From positions 16,044,386-16,108,385 of the forward strand of contig JAJEKV010000003.1 in the NCBI GenBank assembly GCA_021234155.1: a stretch of 64,000 nt of DNA, written 5' to 3'. A program made the position numbers and the translations under genes. This DNA comes from Isoetes taiwanensis (Eukaryota > Streptophyta > Lycopodiopsida > Isoetales > Isoetaceae). Below the pieces are notes generated by a model, which saw only the letters and a program-made list of their open reading frames with translations, made no database searches and was not told where the DNA came from. Position 1 is the first letter of the stretch, and each line of letters opens with the position of its first letter. This document shows positions 45,668-57,455 of this stretch, piece after piece.

Positions 45668-46820
45668 CTACATTCTTCTTCCTCTTCTAACTATTGCTGA
45701 CATGCAATTCATGCAATTTCTCCATAACCTGAAGAAAGCAACACATCCTGATAAGCACTTGCTATACCTTCCATGTTAGATTGGCATGACTATTGCACAA
45801 CAAAATAGAAGCTACTGAAAATGGAAGTAAAGAACTGAGCTTTTATATATGATCAAACAATCAATAATAGAACCACACTATTATATTGAACATTACCTGA
45901 AATGGGAAATTCTAACTTGAGTAGGTAATTCTTCGAGGCCTCTAGCTGCCTGAACCATAATGCCAGCAAACATGAGAATAACATCCTTGGAAACTCTTAG
46001 AGCTGTGGAGATTTCCAACTGGTGGAGAACAAATGTCCTGCACAAATTAGCTTTGGCATAAAATTAGCCATGGCGCCTATGACATCAAAATCTAGATAAA
46101 TAGATAGATAAAAGCAAAGCTAGGAAATCAACTACCAAATGAAATAAAACTATATAACTAAAGCCACATTACCTGGAAGGAAATGCAGATGAAGACCAAA
46201 ATGAAATCGGAGCACTGCAAATCCCTTGAAATGGGCGATGAATGCCCGCTTAAACCTCAGTTGGTGCTTCAAAGACAATGATAAACCCAAGAAAATGTAA
46301 AAATTAAAACATACCATTGTAGTTTGCTTACTGCCAGCACCTCTGTCATGCTTTAAGCTGATTATCTGGCGTAAGAGAATCGGAAAACACCCAGACTGGC
46401 TTACTTCTACGTTACAACGACCTCTTACAACAAATATGAAAATGAGTCTACCTGAAATACAGAGCTTGTAGCATACCTACATGCTTGTGAGCAAACCTAA
46501 TAAAAAATGCGGCCATCCGTGACAAATCAAGATCAAATGATAGTTGCCCCCTCTCAAAGAAATCAAGCATCGGATAAAGGCCGAAGGCATGTGCATGCTA
46601 TCGGTCGTGCATATATACAATACTTACATAAGCATCTGCAAGCCATAATACAAAACTTACATGAGCGTCAGTTGCCAACCATGAACCCTGTTCAGAGACA
46701 CAGAACACAAAGAAGTTGTGTTAGAGTTTCAGAATAGTCACCTCTGTTTAGTTGTCTACATAATCGTCGCTCTACAAAAGGCATCGTGGCATCATCCGCG
46801 AAACAAAGCCACGCCGCCAT
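45668..46820 (-). CDS. Unidentified intron-rich host gene (partial model)
   Basis: The minus strand shows a series of short exons with good GT/AG edges. Candidates are 46742-46820 (ATG at 46820; MAAWLCFADDATMPFVE), 46661-46687 (GSWLATDAH), 46477-46597 (FGLYPMLDFFERGQLSF, RMAAFFIRFAHKHV), 46315-46365 (IISLKHDRGAGSKQTTM), 46173-46266 (HQLRFKRAFIAHFKGFAVL), 45897-46038 (TFVLHQLEISTALRVSKD, VQAARGLEELPTQ) and 45668-45728. The peptides have ordinary, non-repetitive composition and no transposon similarity. Exon phases do not all match, so either some edges are wrong or indels are present. I do not recognise the family. It is the only host-like gene between Elements A and B. Confidence 0.4.
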
Positions 46821-47760
46821 CGCAAAGGGTAAACCCCACCATCGCCGCCTGGAATGCTGGAATGAAAGGGAAAATGCAGAAAATACAATAGAACAAAATT
46901 CTTTCTCGATTTTTGGAGAATCGAGATTTCGTTCCGGCTGTCAAAACCTCTAAAATCATAGGGAAATCATTTAAAATAGATGCAAAAACATTTTACGCCG
47001 GCGGATAATCCCAAATTAACAAAGTAGATACTTCAATAAGGTATAGTAGCGGTTGCCAAATACCCAGCCAATTGAAGCCAAATTGAACAATGAAAGAACC
47101 GGTGACATATTGTTAGTAAAACAAGCCCACCAATGCTTGAAATGCAAGCTGTCACAAACAAACCAATGTTATGGTATCCTGCGACAAGGCCAAGCGAGAA
47201 TGTTCACAATATAAACCATGTAACAAAAACTTAATGTAGAAGTCGAGCGATATATGCTTTATATCCAAATAAGACTAAATATCAAATGCAAAATTGTCAA
47301 TCGAGGAATTAAAATGCAAAATTTTGGGTGGATGATCACATAGGCATATGTCAACTATAAAATATGGGAAGGTCCTCTAACAAATCATCCATGATATCAT
47401 ATGATCAACATAAACAATGGTATGAAGTTTAAAAAAAAATAATCGTTGTGCAAAATAGTATAATATCCTCATTTGGTGTGCATGTTAGAACATGTTACTA
47501 TCTAGGAACAATGTTGGAACATGTTCCTAAAAGAACAATGTTGGAGCATCTTGCAGCTAAATATATCTTCTCTTTGCTTCATTTTGCTTAAAATGTTTGA
47601 ACATAAAGATTGAACATTTTGTGCATAATGAGTAGTACATGTTTAATGAGTTTTATGACTATTTTCTTGCTTTAAACAGATTGCTATTAACATTAATACC
47701 AATGAGATACATTACACGTAAACAGGTTAGTTTAAATTCTTCCTAATCCACCAATATCAC
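46821..47760. other. Upstream of the unidentified gene; no feature
   Basis: Presumed 5' flank of the minus-strand gene. A short direct repeat around 47487-47550 contains GAACAATGTTGGA twice. Nothing else is seen. Confidence 0.3.
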
Positions 47761-47990
47761 GGTTGCCACATATGAATTTGGTACAATTTGATGTGACAAA
47801 ACATTATGAGAAATGTAGCGACAAAACAACAAGCGTTGACTACAAATGTGAATTTGGCACGATGACAAACACTATGAGAAATGCCTTAAGTAGTGTGATC
47901 TGAGAACGAGAAAAAGGAGGCATGTTCAAGTGTTGATAAAATGTGCATTTGGTTTAATTTGATGTCACAAACACTTTGAGAAATGGCAAT
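47761..47990. repeat. Degenerate tandem repeat, about 80-95 bp period
   Basis: Three imperfect units share the shape TGAATTTGGTAC, then GATGTGACAAA, then CA.TATGAGAAATG, starting at about 47772, 47849 and 47942. Confidence 0.5.
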
Positions 47991-49799
47991 GAAATTGCCC
48001 ATAACAATCTACAAATTCATGCACTACAGCGTTTTATTTATGGGTGAAGTTATTGTATGTGAAGCAAAATTTGGGCACATGTTTGCTAATTGTGCATTGT
48101 GAATGGTGTTTTAGTGGCGTTTTATCATGTTGAGATACTTATTGTTTTGTTTGCTCATATGAACACCCCCTCAAAATTCCCCAAACCCTCGGGCCCCCAT
48201 GGAAAAAATAGTGGCTATATATAGCCAAATGGCAATTTTAGGGGTCTAGGCAATTTTTGCGGCAAATCTTATGAAGAGAGATTTCTTTAAAAAAAAATAA
48301 AAAATAGCCATAGTTAAAACAAGTACTCCATTATTTTTTTAGGATTAGCCAAACTATTTTTCCCCTTTTCCTTAAAGAAAAAGGGATTAGCCTTTCTTTA
48401 TATTATAATATTTATATATTAAATCATTAATAGCCAAACAAAAATGAATTCTTATTATAGACTTTTACACATTCCCACCTACCATCATCAGTGATAGTAG
48501 TTTTTCAAACTATGAATTTCTATTATATATACCACATATGCATTTTCAAAAAGGAACTGTAAGAGATGGCTAATAACCCTCTAGATGCCCAAGTTGGTTA
48601 TGTAACATCTTCCTTCAAGGTTTAGAGATAAGTGCAATTTGATCACCATATCTACAAGGTGTTGTTGCATTGAATGCAGTTCAGACTATGGATGTTATAA
48701 GTTGTGAGCTTCTGTTAAAAGTTTTTTAATATTATTGTATGTTCCTTGATTGCTGACTATTATTTGTAATTGTAGTACAATATATCTAAAGCTAGAGAAT
48801 TTAATTTACATTTTTGCTTTTCGGTTAAAAAAAAATAGCCAAGTGAAAGTTAATTCAAAAGTTTCGCCAAGTCCAAGTATATATAAATGTAATAATAATA
48901 ATAACTTTAGCCAAATTTATATCATAAAATACTGTAAAATTTTGAAAAATAGCCAAACCATTTTTTATGAAAAAATATATAGTATGCTTAATTTTTTCCC
49001 TGCGCCCCCCTTTTTTTTGAGGTTAACGCCTAGGAGTATAGATCTCAGTGTTCACCTAAGCTTCATCCATAATGATTTTGAAAAGGGTCATACTATTTAT
49101 CTTCCTCGAATTCGCAAGAAAAATGCTATACAAATTGGAGAATAGCTTTGTTTGATTATGCTCTCCCTCCCTCCCTCTCTCTTCCAGTTGCACTCAATAA
49201 TGGGAAATATGGATTTCATTTGAAATGCCATGTTTAGCCAACCTCATGTGTCAAAGCCTTAAGTGTCTTAGATGCCTAATCCTCATGTGTCTTCCAATCC
49301 TTAAGTGATATCTTTTGCTATTTGCAATAGGCATTGACCTCAAGTTATGAACAACTATAAACAACATATTTAGTGTTTCTTTATACTACATGATCCTTAC
49401 TATCACATACTTGTAATGCGGCAGCGTCGGGCACATGTTTAATGGAACAGATCGACAGCGAGGCATTAACCTATCCTCATTGATTTGCCCCCCAAACATT
49501 TTAAAGGCGAGACATTAACAAATCAATCAAAACTTTTACGATCCTATTATGACAATTTTTATGCGTGACATTAACAGTTCTATCACAAATTTCTATCACA
49601 AATTTTTTGATCCTACTAAGGCAACATATCATGTACAATAATACCACGCACGACATCATAACAAGTTATCAACACCAACGTCCCTACTTGCAGGGCACTA
49701 GAACAAGTTATCGAAGAGACAACATAAAATAATTGGGTATTACAAAGAATATTTGTAATAGTTTTCTTAGTTTCCATACTTGTAATATTTGTAATATTT
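47991..49799. other. AT-rich intergenic DNA
   Basis: No gene. The motif ATAGCCAAA recurs many times between 48200 and 48960, with poly(A) runs and ATA repeats (48890-48905). GTAATATTT is repeated three times at 49771-49808, just before the LINE fragment. The 131-codon plus-strand frame at 48750-49145 is an artefact of this composition. Confidence 0.35.
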
Positions 49800-49805
49800 G
49801 TAATA

Positions 49806-50230
49806 TTTGGCCGCAATTGTCGCGAGAAGCGAGGCTATGTGCCTGTTGCCAGTTACAGGTTATTGAAGATAAAAGCCATACTCTTCTGAGTTGCCCTGCT
49901 TTTGAGATAGTCCGGAATCATTTTTTGACCTTAGCATTCCATTCCACGCTTCCACAACTTCTCAAAGCACCATCTGTGCATGACTTGGCATTATACATAC
50001 TTGAGGTTCTAGATAAACGTCTGCAATTACTGAGTCCTCAGTAGTCATTATCTCTGCTTATCTAGTATCATCATTACTGCAAAGGTTTTTCCCTTGAAAA
50101 CCTTTCGAGGCAGGGGTTTTTTAATCCTAGTAGTAATGATTGTACTAGCCCATTGTATGGGTCCCATGACCTATTGGTCTCCGTGGACGTTAAAAAAACT
50201 ATTCTATTCTATTCTATTCTATTCTATTCT
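49806..50230 (+). mobile_element. 5'-truncated LINE 3' end with (ATTCT)n tail
   Basis: Residues RLCACCQLQVIEDKSHTLLS then CPAFEIVRNHF form the C-x2-C...H....C finger that ends many non-LTR retrotransposon ORF2 proteins. The frame closes at TAG 50042-50044. A structured 3' UTR follows: stem ATCATTACT (50070-50078) with AGTAATGAT (50132-50140), inner stem AAAGGTTTT with AAAACCTTT. The tail is an ATTCT microsatellite at 50198-50230 instead of poly(A). It belongs to a different LINE lineage from the 14.97-kb element. Confidence 0.65.
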
Positions 50231-50231
50231 T

Positions 50232-51079
50232 AGATGATTAGCCCTTCGACATACAATCTTCGATCTTATTTGTTTTTCAATACTTATCCTAAAAGAACAA
50301 CGATACTTTTTGTAACCTATTACAAATGCCACACCTATAGCAATAGTATTTGGATAATGCAAATGCAGCGTCGACAATTAACACCTAGGGATCTTTGGAA
50401 CACACATTTATTATGGCACCACAAATGATTTGCCACAACATGGCTTGACATGCTTACATTCTAAATAACACGCATCTTATATTTGAACTTGGTCACGAAA
50501 AATTGAGTTTCTATATATAAAAAATATACATTTGGGTTGTGCTATAATCCATAGCTAACATTGTACCTCAAGTGCTATATCAATGTTGAGGTAAGGTCAT
50601 TAAATATTTGTACAAGTATGTCTACAAAGGGCAAGATATGATCAATGTGAACTTAGGCTTGTGGTGATGGTGCATCGATAGCGACCTTTTTAAAGCCAAC
50701 ATCAACAAAGCCACTCAATGTCTATTTTAGAACTTAGAATACTTCATGAACACCCAATAATATGTAGCAAAATAACAGGGGGTTCCAGGGAGATTTGGTA
50801 TGGATGTAAAAATAATAATTTCTGAAACCGTAGACCATATATCCCTAAACAATTGAGTGGGTTATTATGAAAAAAAAAATATAGATTCAAGATAAAAAAT
50901 AATCACATTAGCTCACTGGGTACATTGGTTAAATTAGTCTTATTAGAATATTGAGTTCTTTTGGTAGAGGTTCAAGCCTCCCTATTTCATATTCTAAAAT
51001 ATTAAGCAAAGCCGTATAGAGGTTCGATATGCCTTCAAAACCTTAGGCAAAATCGTATTTCATATTTCAAAATCATAGG
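50232..51079. other. No gene; family-X-like end near 50761
   Basis: TATGTAGCAAAATAACAGGGGG at 50761 resembles the family-X terminus, but the following bases diverge at once. Near 51050-51085 lies the inverted counterpart of the phrase seen at 4370-4450. Confidence 0.35.
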
Positions 51080-51726
51080 CGCCTTTGGGATCATTCTACT
51101 CTATCTTTATGGTAACTTTTACTTATGTTCTATTTGTTTTATTGTGATGAAATTCAAAAGCTACAGGTGATGAAAGCCTCAAATGAATTCTAGTTTTTTT
51201 CTGGTTTGAATTCTAAATTTTTGTCACCAGGAGGTGTGGCGTCCCTAAGGCCCTAAAGGGGCCAATTTTTTTTTTTTTTGCAACACAAACCATTAACATC
51301 CAACATATAAAAATTAAATCCCCCAACACATAACAAGCAACACATAACAACCATTGACATTAACAACCAACACATAACTACCATTGACATTAATTAACAC
51401 AACCATTGGGTCCAACACATTTAAATTAAAATCCCCCTCAAACCCCCTTTGGTTTGGGTGCATATTCCGCGGGGGTGACTCCGGACAGAGAGGCTGTTGG
51501 ATAGGCATATTCACCCCTTATTCCTTAATCTACACCGTACGTAAAGTTCCTCGTTTGTGGGGTATGCAAGTACAAAATTTGCTATACTGTATAACAAGAT
51601 TTGCAAAATACTATAAGATTTCAAGGCGAATACTATATGGTGTTGATTTCGTACGTGCAAAATACAATTATGAGGGCTCTCGATGCCCTACGTCACCCCC
51701 CGTGTGAATATGCACCCAAACCAAAG
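51080..51726 (+). mobile_element. Family-X copy 3, left portion
   Basis: 51080-51242 is the inner end of the outer arm (CTATCTTTATGGTAACTTTT to TTTGTCACC). 51243-51726 is the core left arm and centre (CAACACAAACCATTAACATCC to CACCCAAACCAAAGG). It is continued on the far side of Element B from 61870. The core centre here lies in the opposite orientation from copies 1 and 2. Confidence 0.7.
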
Positions 51727-51731
51727 GGGGT
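51727..51731. repeat. Element B target-site duplication, left
   Basis: GGGGT; matched at 61865-61869. Five bases, as expected for a Ty3/gypsy integrase. Confidence 0.85.
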
Positions 51732-53671
51732 TGTTGACCCTAAACCTGGCTTAAGGATCAACCACAAGGAACCAACTTGAGCTTTCACTCAAATTGGGGT
51801 TAGAACCTCCAGATCACTTAAGGTGATCAATCTATGCAAGCAAATTTCAATGAAAAGTCCAAAAACTTGGAGTTTAGTACCTTTCCCATTTCCAGAAATT
51901 GACACCTTTGTCAAAGCGGTTGTGGTATTGATATGCAAATCGATTTTTTGAGTCAACCACTTTGTAGACTTAGTCGAGGAAAAGATGTAGGTAATCAATG
52001 GTAAAGCTTCTGACCAAGTCAGAAAAATAGTTTATGAGTTATTCGGGCTCAAAGTGCAGTCAAAATTTGGTCAATAGCAGTCAAATCTGAAAACAGTGAT
52101 CAGAGATTGGGATTTTGGAGTTGCCAGACGAGTTGTTGAGAATTTCCAAAGCAAATGTGCTTTAATGATGATAAGGAATCTAGGCAAATGGTCAGATTGT
52201 CATCTGGATAAGCAAAAGTAATTTTTGTATTTGGATTTGGCAAAATCTGATCAAGAATAGTCAAAAGCAGTGCAAAATTTCTAACTCAAGTTGTGAGTGG
52301 GATTTTTTGGATTTTTCAAGACATATAGGTTCCAGATGCTTCAAGGATTGATGGCAAATGGATCAAGGGTAATCAAAAGTACTCAGGGATTTTCTGTAAA
52401 ATTTTGAACAGAGGAAAAATTGTAAAGGATCATAACAGAGATAATTTCTTGGATAGGTATCAAATTTCATTGATAGGAATGTAAATCAATCGTAATAATG
52501 TTGGATAATAATAATTCGGTACTTCAAAATCAACTTCAGGTCAATAAAAAGTTTCAATAGATAATTTCCAACCAAATCTCTTGTGACTTGATGGGATTAC
52601 TCGAGAGACTTCAAAATCCTTTCGGTCATGCTCGGCAATGATCCGCGGTAAGGTTTATGCGATTACGGGCCTTCAAAATTTTCTCGGATCTAATTTCCCA
52701 TATATATTTTCAAATTTAGTGGTTAGGCATCTTAGGGCTTGATTTGTGGTTCATTAAGTTTAGGAAGCGTGCGGGAATCAGAAATAGCGAGGGGTTAGGA
52801 GGCGGTAGAATCAATTCGGCATGATTTCAGCAATTCACGGGATTTAGGGGTTCATAGTATAATTCGTGAAACTCAGCGATACGGTTCACGTATTTCCTTT
52901 GTATATCTTTGGGAATATTCCTGTATTTTTGGGTTTTTGAAGTTCCTCCATGGTTTTAATACTCAAGGCTCATATTTTCTTAAAGGTCTTTGCAAGCCTA
53001 GGCCATGCTATCAAGCAATTGTATTCAAATTTTAAGCTCTAGGGCCATGAAAATGATTTGAAAAGAATAGGGAACCAGTGGGGTGTGACCATAAGTATTA
53101 GGCAAAAATGTTTGCCAAAGGGGCAACAAAGGGTCCATGTGGATGGTGGAAATGGAAAATAATAAGATATGGATATAAAAACAAGGTCTATGGTTAAGCA
53201 AAGTATGGGGTAAATGTTTATGGCAAAGAAGAAGCAAATTTGGAAGGTAATGGTGTAAAAGTGGACATATAAGAGGGATGTCATGGAAAAATTAAGCAAA
53301 TAATGATAACAAAATAGGTTAGGGATGTAAGAAGGGAAAAATGGCTAGGCAAAAAGCAAAGTGACAAGGATGGAACCATATAAGGGAATCTTCAAACTTT
53401 AACTTCCAAACTTGAGCAATATCTTCCAAACTTCATAACCCAGGATCTTCTAGAGCATATTCTTTGACTAAGCATTTTGACCTCAAATAAAGTACCTCAT
53501 GTGAGTCTTGAACCTTGAGCACTTGTTAACTTGAAGAATGAATTCCTTTTGACCTCCACATCAATGTTGAATACCAAGATTCTTCCAAACTTTGACCTAG
53601 TCTTTTTAAGATAAGTTGACCTAGTGTGAATGTATAGACCACAATTAGCATGTTGCCCTTTTGGGGCAACA
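51732..53671 (-). repeat. Element B 3' LTR
   Basis: 1940 bp. Starts (plus strand) TGTTGACCCTAAACC and ends with the terminal palindrome TGTTGCCC/GGGGCAACA at 53651-53671. Near-identical to 59935-61864 apart from short indels, many at CAG or CTG sites. Confidence 0.93.
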
Positions 53672-54495
53672 TCTACATAAAACAAGAAAAAGGCTGGTCC
53701 CCTCGGCCATATAATATCAAAGATGAACAACTAGAGGGTCTTCAACTTGTACCAAGGTGTCTATAAGAGTGTGAAATGTATATGTTGATGAAATGAGTAT
53801 GAATGTGATGATGGAATAATGTGAATGGAGTATGGTAAGTGAGAAAAGGCAGAAGTAAATATGAAAATGACAAGATGGTGATGAAATGATGGTGAATGGA
53901 ATATAATGATTGAGATGAGATGAAAGTGAGTGTGAATATGACAAAGTGATGATGAAATGGGGGTAAAAGTATGTGTGCAAGTGCTTGAAACTTCAGCCAA
54001 AACAAGAAAATGTATGTCTTCCTCCTAGTCTTCAACAAGTGCAACTCTCTTTGTGATGGTAAAGATGGATGCGAGAGTGCTTTTCTTCTTTAGGGAATGA
54101 GAATAAGAATAAGGAGTTCAAATGGGAGGTAGGGCTACTTAAGACAAATGAAAAATATGGAAGAAGAGTGCTTTGTCATGGAAACACATAAACCAATTAG
54201 TCTCAAACCCTTGCAACTCTGCCATGATGGTGAAGGTGATTTTTTTGAGTCTTTGTTAAGGTATGGAAAAACAAGAATAAAAATTTGGATGGATGGTAGG
54301 AATGCTTAGGGACAGGTGAATAACAATGGAAGAAGGATGCTCCTGCATATGACACTTGGCAATCATTAGTATCAACCCTATTCTTGAGATCATTTGCACT
54401 ATTACGATCGGATCAACCTAGGAACATGAAACAAATTCTATTAGAGTAATGTGCTCAAAGTCAAACTGTTCTATCTGAAGTAATGTGCTTAAAAA
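53672..54495 (-). other. Element B 3' untranslated region
   Basis: Equivalent to 42666-43487 in Element A. CAT/ATG-rich degenerate repeats at 53760-53980 give histidine- and phenylalanine-rich frames in the element sense, present in both elements but very unlikely to be proteins. A weak purine run, as in A, is the only polypurine-tract candidate. Confidence 0.55.
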
Positions 54496-55870
54496 TCAAA
54501 CTGATTTAACTACTTTAAGCCTACTATAAATCTCTAAACCTTTTAATGAAAGAAGAGGGACAAGCAAGCATGCTGGTCCCAATACCTTTTCGGGTGCAAG
54601 ATGTTGATAGGATTTGGCGGTGGCATCCTGAAACAACTTCACGTAACCAATAAAATTAGTACTGCCGGGACCCAACACTACAAAGGGCCCTTCCCAAATG
54701 TTATCAAATTTGCCGGTGAATCCTCCTTTGTCTTGTTCCATTTGAGAACAAGCTCCCCTTTTTAAAGATGCCTTGTATTTTGTGTGCGACCTTGAATGCG
54801 GCCGGATCTTTAGCCTTCTTCAACAAGTTTGTGTTCTCGGCTTCCATTACGTACTCATCCAAATGTAGCGGGGCATCTAGTCTTTCTGTAAAGCATGTTC
54901 AAAAGGTAAGCATAATTTGTGAGCTAATCTCAAGGAAGGTAATTCGAGTTCTCTTTGGTAGAGCTGCCTCTATACCATAAACCAAATTGAAAGGTGTATG
55001 ATTTGTAGCTGTTTTGATAGTGACTCTATAAGCCCAAAGGGCATCCACTATTTTGATATGCCAATCCTTTTTTGTTAATCTCCCTTTGTTTTTACGCAAG
55101 ATATTTTTCAACACTTTGTTAGTAGCCCGACTTGTCCATTACCACGAGGGATAATAAGAAGAACTTTTGGTGTGCTTGACCTTCAAAATGCTCAACAAGT
55201 TAGCAATGACTTCATTAACAAAGGGGTACCCTATCGAATGTATCTGGAAAGGAATACCAAATCTGGACAAATAAATTCATGTAAGAACCTTAGGTTGTAA
55301 GGGCATTAGCTTGTCTCAAAGGTATAGCCTCGCCCACTTAGTGAAATAATCTATAGCCACAATAATATGTTGATGCTGACACTGTAGAGGGAAGGATTAA
55401 TAGGGCCAATATAATCTAGCCCCAGTTTGAAAAGGTCACGGAGATATGATAGGATTTAAAGGCGGTGGCAATAAAATTCTTTTACTAAAAATTTGACATT
55501 GATGGCAAGTTTTTATAACCTCATAACAATCTCTAAAAGCAGTAGGCCAATAATATCGGACACGAGAATCTTTTTGCGGTGGTATCCCCGGCAAAATGTC
55601 CCCCCACGAATACCTTTGTGCATCTCTTTAATGATCAAGGCGGATTCTTCTTCACTTACACACCTCAGACAAGATTCCATCCTATTTGACTTTGCATAGG
55701 ATATTTTCTATCAGCTTGAATTATGCGCATTTGTCTTTAAGTCTTCTTTTCGACTTGGGTGAGGTTTGGAGAAGTGAATCCATATTGCAAAAATCCCGAT
55801 AGGTTCTTTGCCATCCTCCTTGGGCTTGATCTCCACGAGTTACTTCCAAATGTGCTCTTGCAAATGAAGT
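54496..55870 (-). pseudogene. Element B integrase and pol tail (broken)
   Basis: The zinc finger lies around 55640-55490 (GGHFAGDTTA, then CYEVIKTCHQCQIF). The core follows with Asp in DYIGPI (about 55415), a damaged HSIG/DRG site near 55235, and the Glu region near 55130. VDALWAYRVTIKTATNHTPF and NLVYGIEAALP come next, then the tail GKFDNIWEGPFVVLGPGS to LKGLEIYSRLKVVKSV (stop at 54496). The MITE seen in Element A is absent here. Confidence 0.88.
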
Positions 55871-55999
55871 GTCGGTAATATTCATTTCATCCTCATGATC
55901 AAAAAAATATATAAAGGCAAGTAGAGGCTAGGATTTCGTGTCAAGTGCAACTCTTTTTTGAAATATCATAACTTTGCAACTTACAAGCCCACCTCACGG

Positions 56000-56500
56000 A
56001 TCTTTGGTTTATTAGTTGCTTTACCAAATAGCAATCCCATTGGATTTTGCTTCATATGAACTTGAACTTGGCTCTTGAGTAGGTGCCTTTGCCTATTGAT
56101 GAGGAACATGAAGCGGCGACACTTTTTCTATTCTAGTATATCTTTCTTCAAAAGCGGACCATTGCTTGCTTGCAAAAACTATGGTATGCTTATCACATAA
56201 AATAAGCTAAACCTATAGCCTTTTTTAGTACTTGATGATATAAACCTCAAATGGCGGGCTCAAATCGGCTTTTTTAAAAAGTAGCTTCACATATGGATAA
56301 AATAAGAAAGTCAAAAGCTTCTTGGCACTCTGGGGTCCATGTGATAGGTATAGGATTTAGAAAACCTCCCTATCTGGTCAACTTAGAGATGGGACTTAAG
56401 ATATGAGCAAAATTTGGGATATACATCCTAAGGAAACTTGTCATACCAATGAAACTCTTAACTTTGCTTCAAATTCTTGGGAGGTACCAGTTTTTTGAGA
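56000..56500 (-). pseudogene. Element B gypsy RNase H and connection (decayed)
   Basis: After RT, leftwards: MTSFLRMYIPNFAH-like connection, then HTIVFASKQWSALEERYT(R)IEK. The latter is clearer than in Element A and corresponds to the E..Y..IEKE helix of the Ty3/gypsy RNase H. Its presence shows that the upstream RNase H is additional, not a relocated copy of this one. Confidence 0.65.
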
Positions 56501-56509
56501 GCTTCAACT

Positions 56510-57455
56510 TTATCTTGAGCAACTTGAATACCTTGGTTTGGATACCTCATGCCCCAAGAGTTGTCCTTTGGATGCAAAAAAAAAGATGCATTTTTTGGAT
56601 TTAGATTGACTCTGAAGTCTGCATAGAGAACAGATTTTTTGCAAGCAATTCCACATGATTATTAGCATGAGAACCCAAGCAAAGGTCATCGGATACACTC
56701 TAAATTCTTTGACCATGGTTTTGAAAATGACATCCATTGCTCTTTGGAAGGTGGCTGGAGCATTCATTAGGCCAAATGGCATTCTTTTCATAGCATAAGT
56801 ACCCGAGGGGGTGATAAATGAAGTCTTTGGCTGGTCTTCCTCTTTGATACTAATCTGGTTGAACCACGAAAAACCATCCAAAAATGAGTACATGTCTTTT
56901 TGCAACTTGACATATAAATTTCTTCCAAAAAAGGCAAGGGATAACAATCTTTTATAGTGGCTTTGTTCAAATCTCGATAATCTATGCAAATTCTCAAAGT
57001 TCCATTCTTTTTCCCTTTGGAACAATGCGAGGGATACCCATTGAGGGGTTGATGATCTCTACAATGACACCTGCATCCAACATCTTATGCAATTCATCTT
57101 TGATTAGATCTAAAAGTGAAGCATTTATTCTTCTTAACCACGGAAAGCAGGGCTTCTGACCCTCCTTAATTTTAATTTCAAATTGACATACCTCCTCTTT
57201 GATACCAATAAGCTCAGAATAATCCCAAGCAAACACATCACTTCTCTCTTCAAAGAATTTATTGATCTCTTCTTTATTTTGTGTGTCAAAAGATCTCCCA
57301 CAAAAGCGAGTTCTTTCTTGGCCATGCTTGTTGATTATAACTTCATTGATTGCCTTTTCCTGGGATGCATTTATAACTAGGATGGGACAGAGCTCCTTAG
57401 CCTCATCCTCATCGAAATCTTCCTCTGGTATAGCTCCCTCAGATAAATAAGTCAT
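56510..57455 (-). pseudogene. Element B reverse transcriptase (broken)
   Basis: MTYLSEGAIPEEDFDEDEAK opens the linker, then [39 protein letters not shown] and the RT core: [52 protein letters not shown], and the position of YLDD damaged to YPMT-F at about 56690. The FLDGFS catalytic Asp is kept. Two frame shifts are present. Confidence 0.92.
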
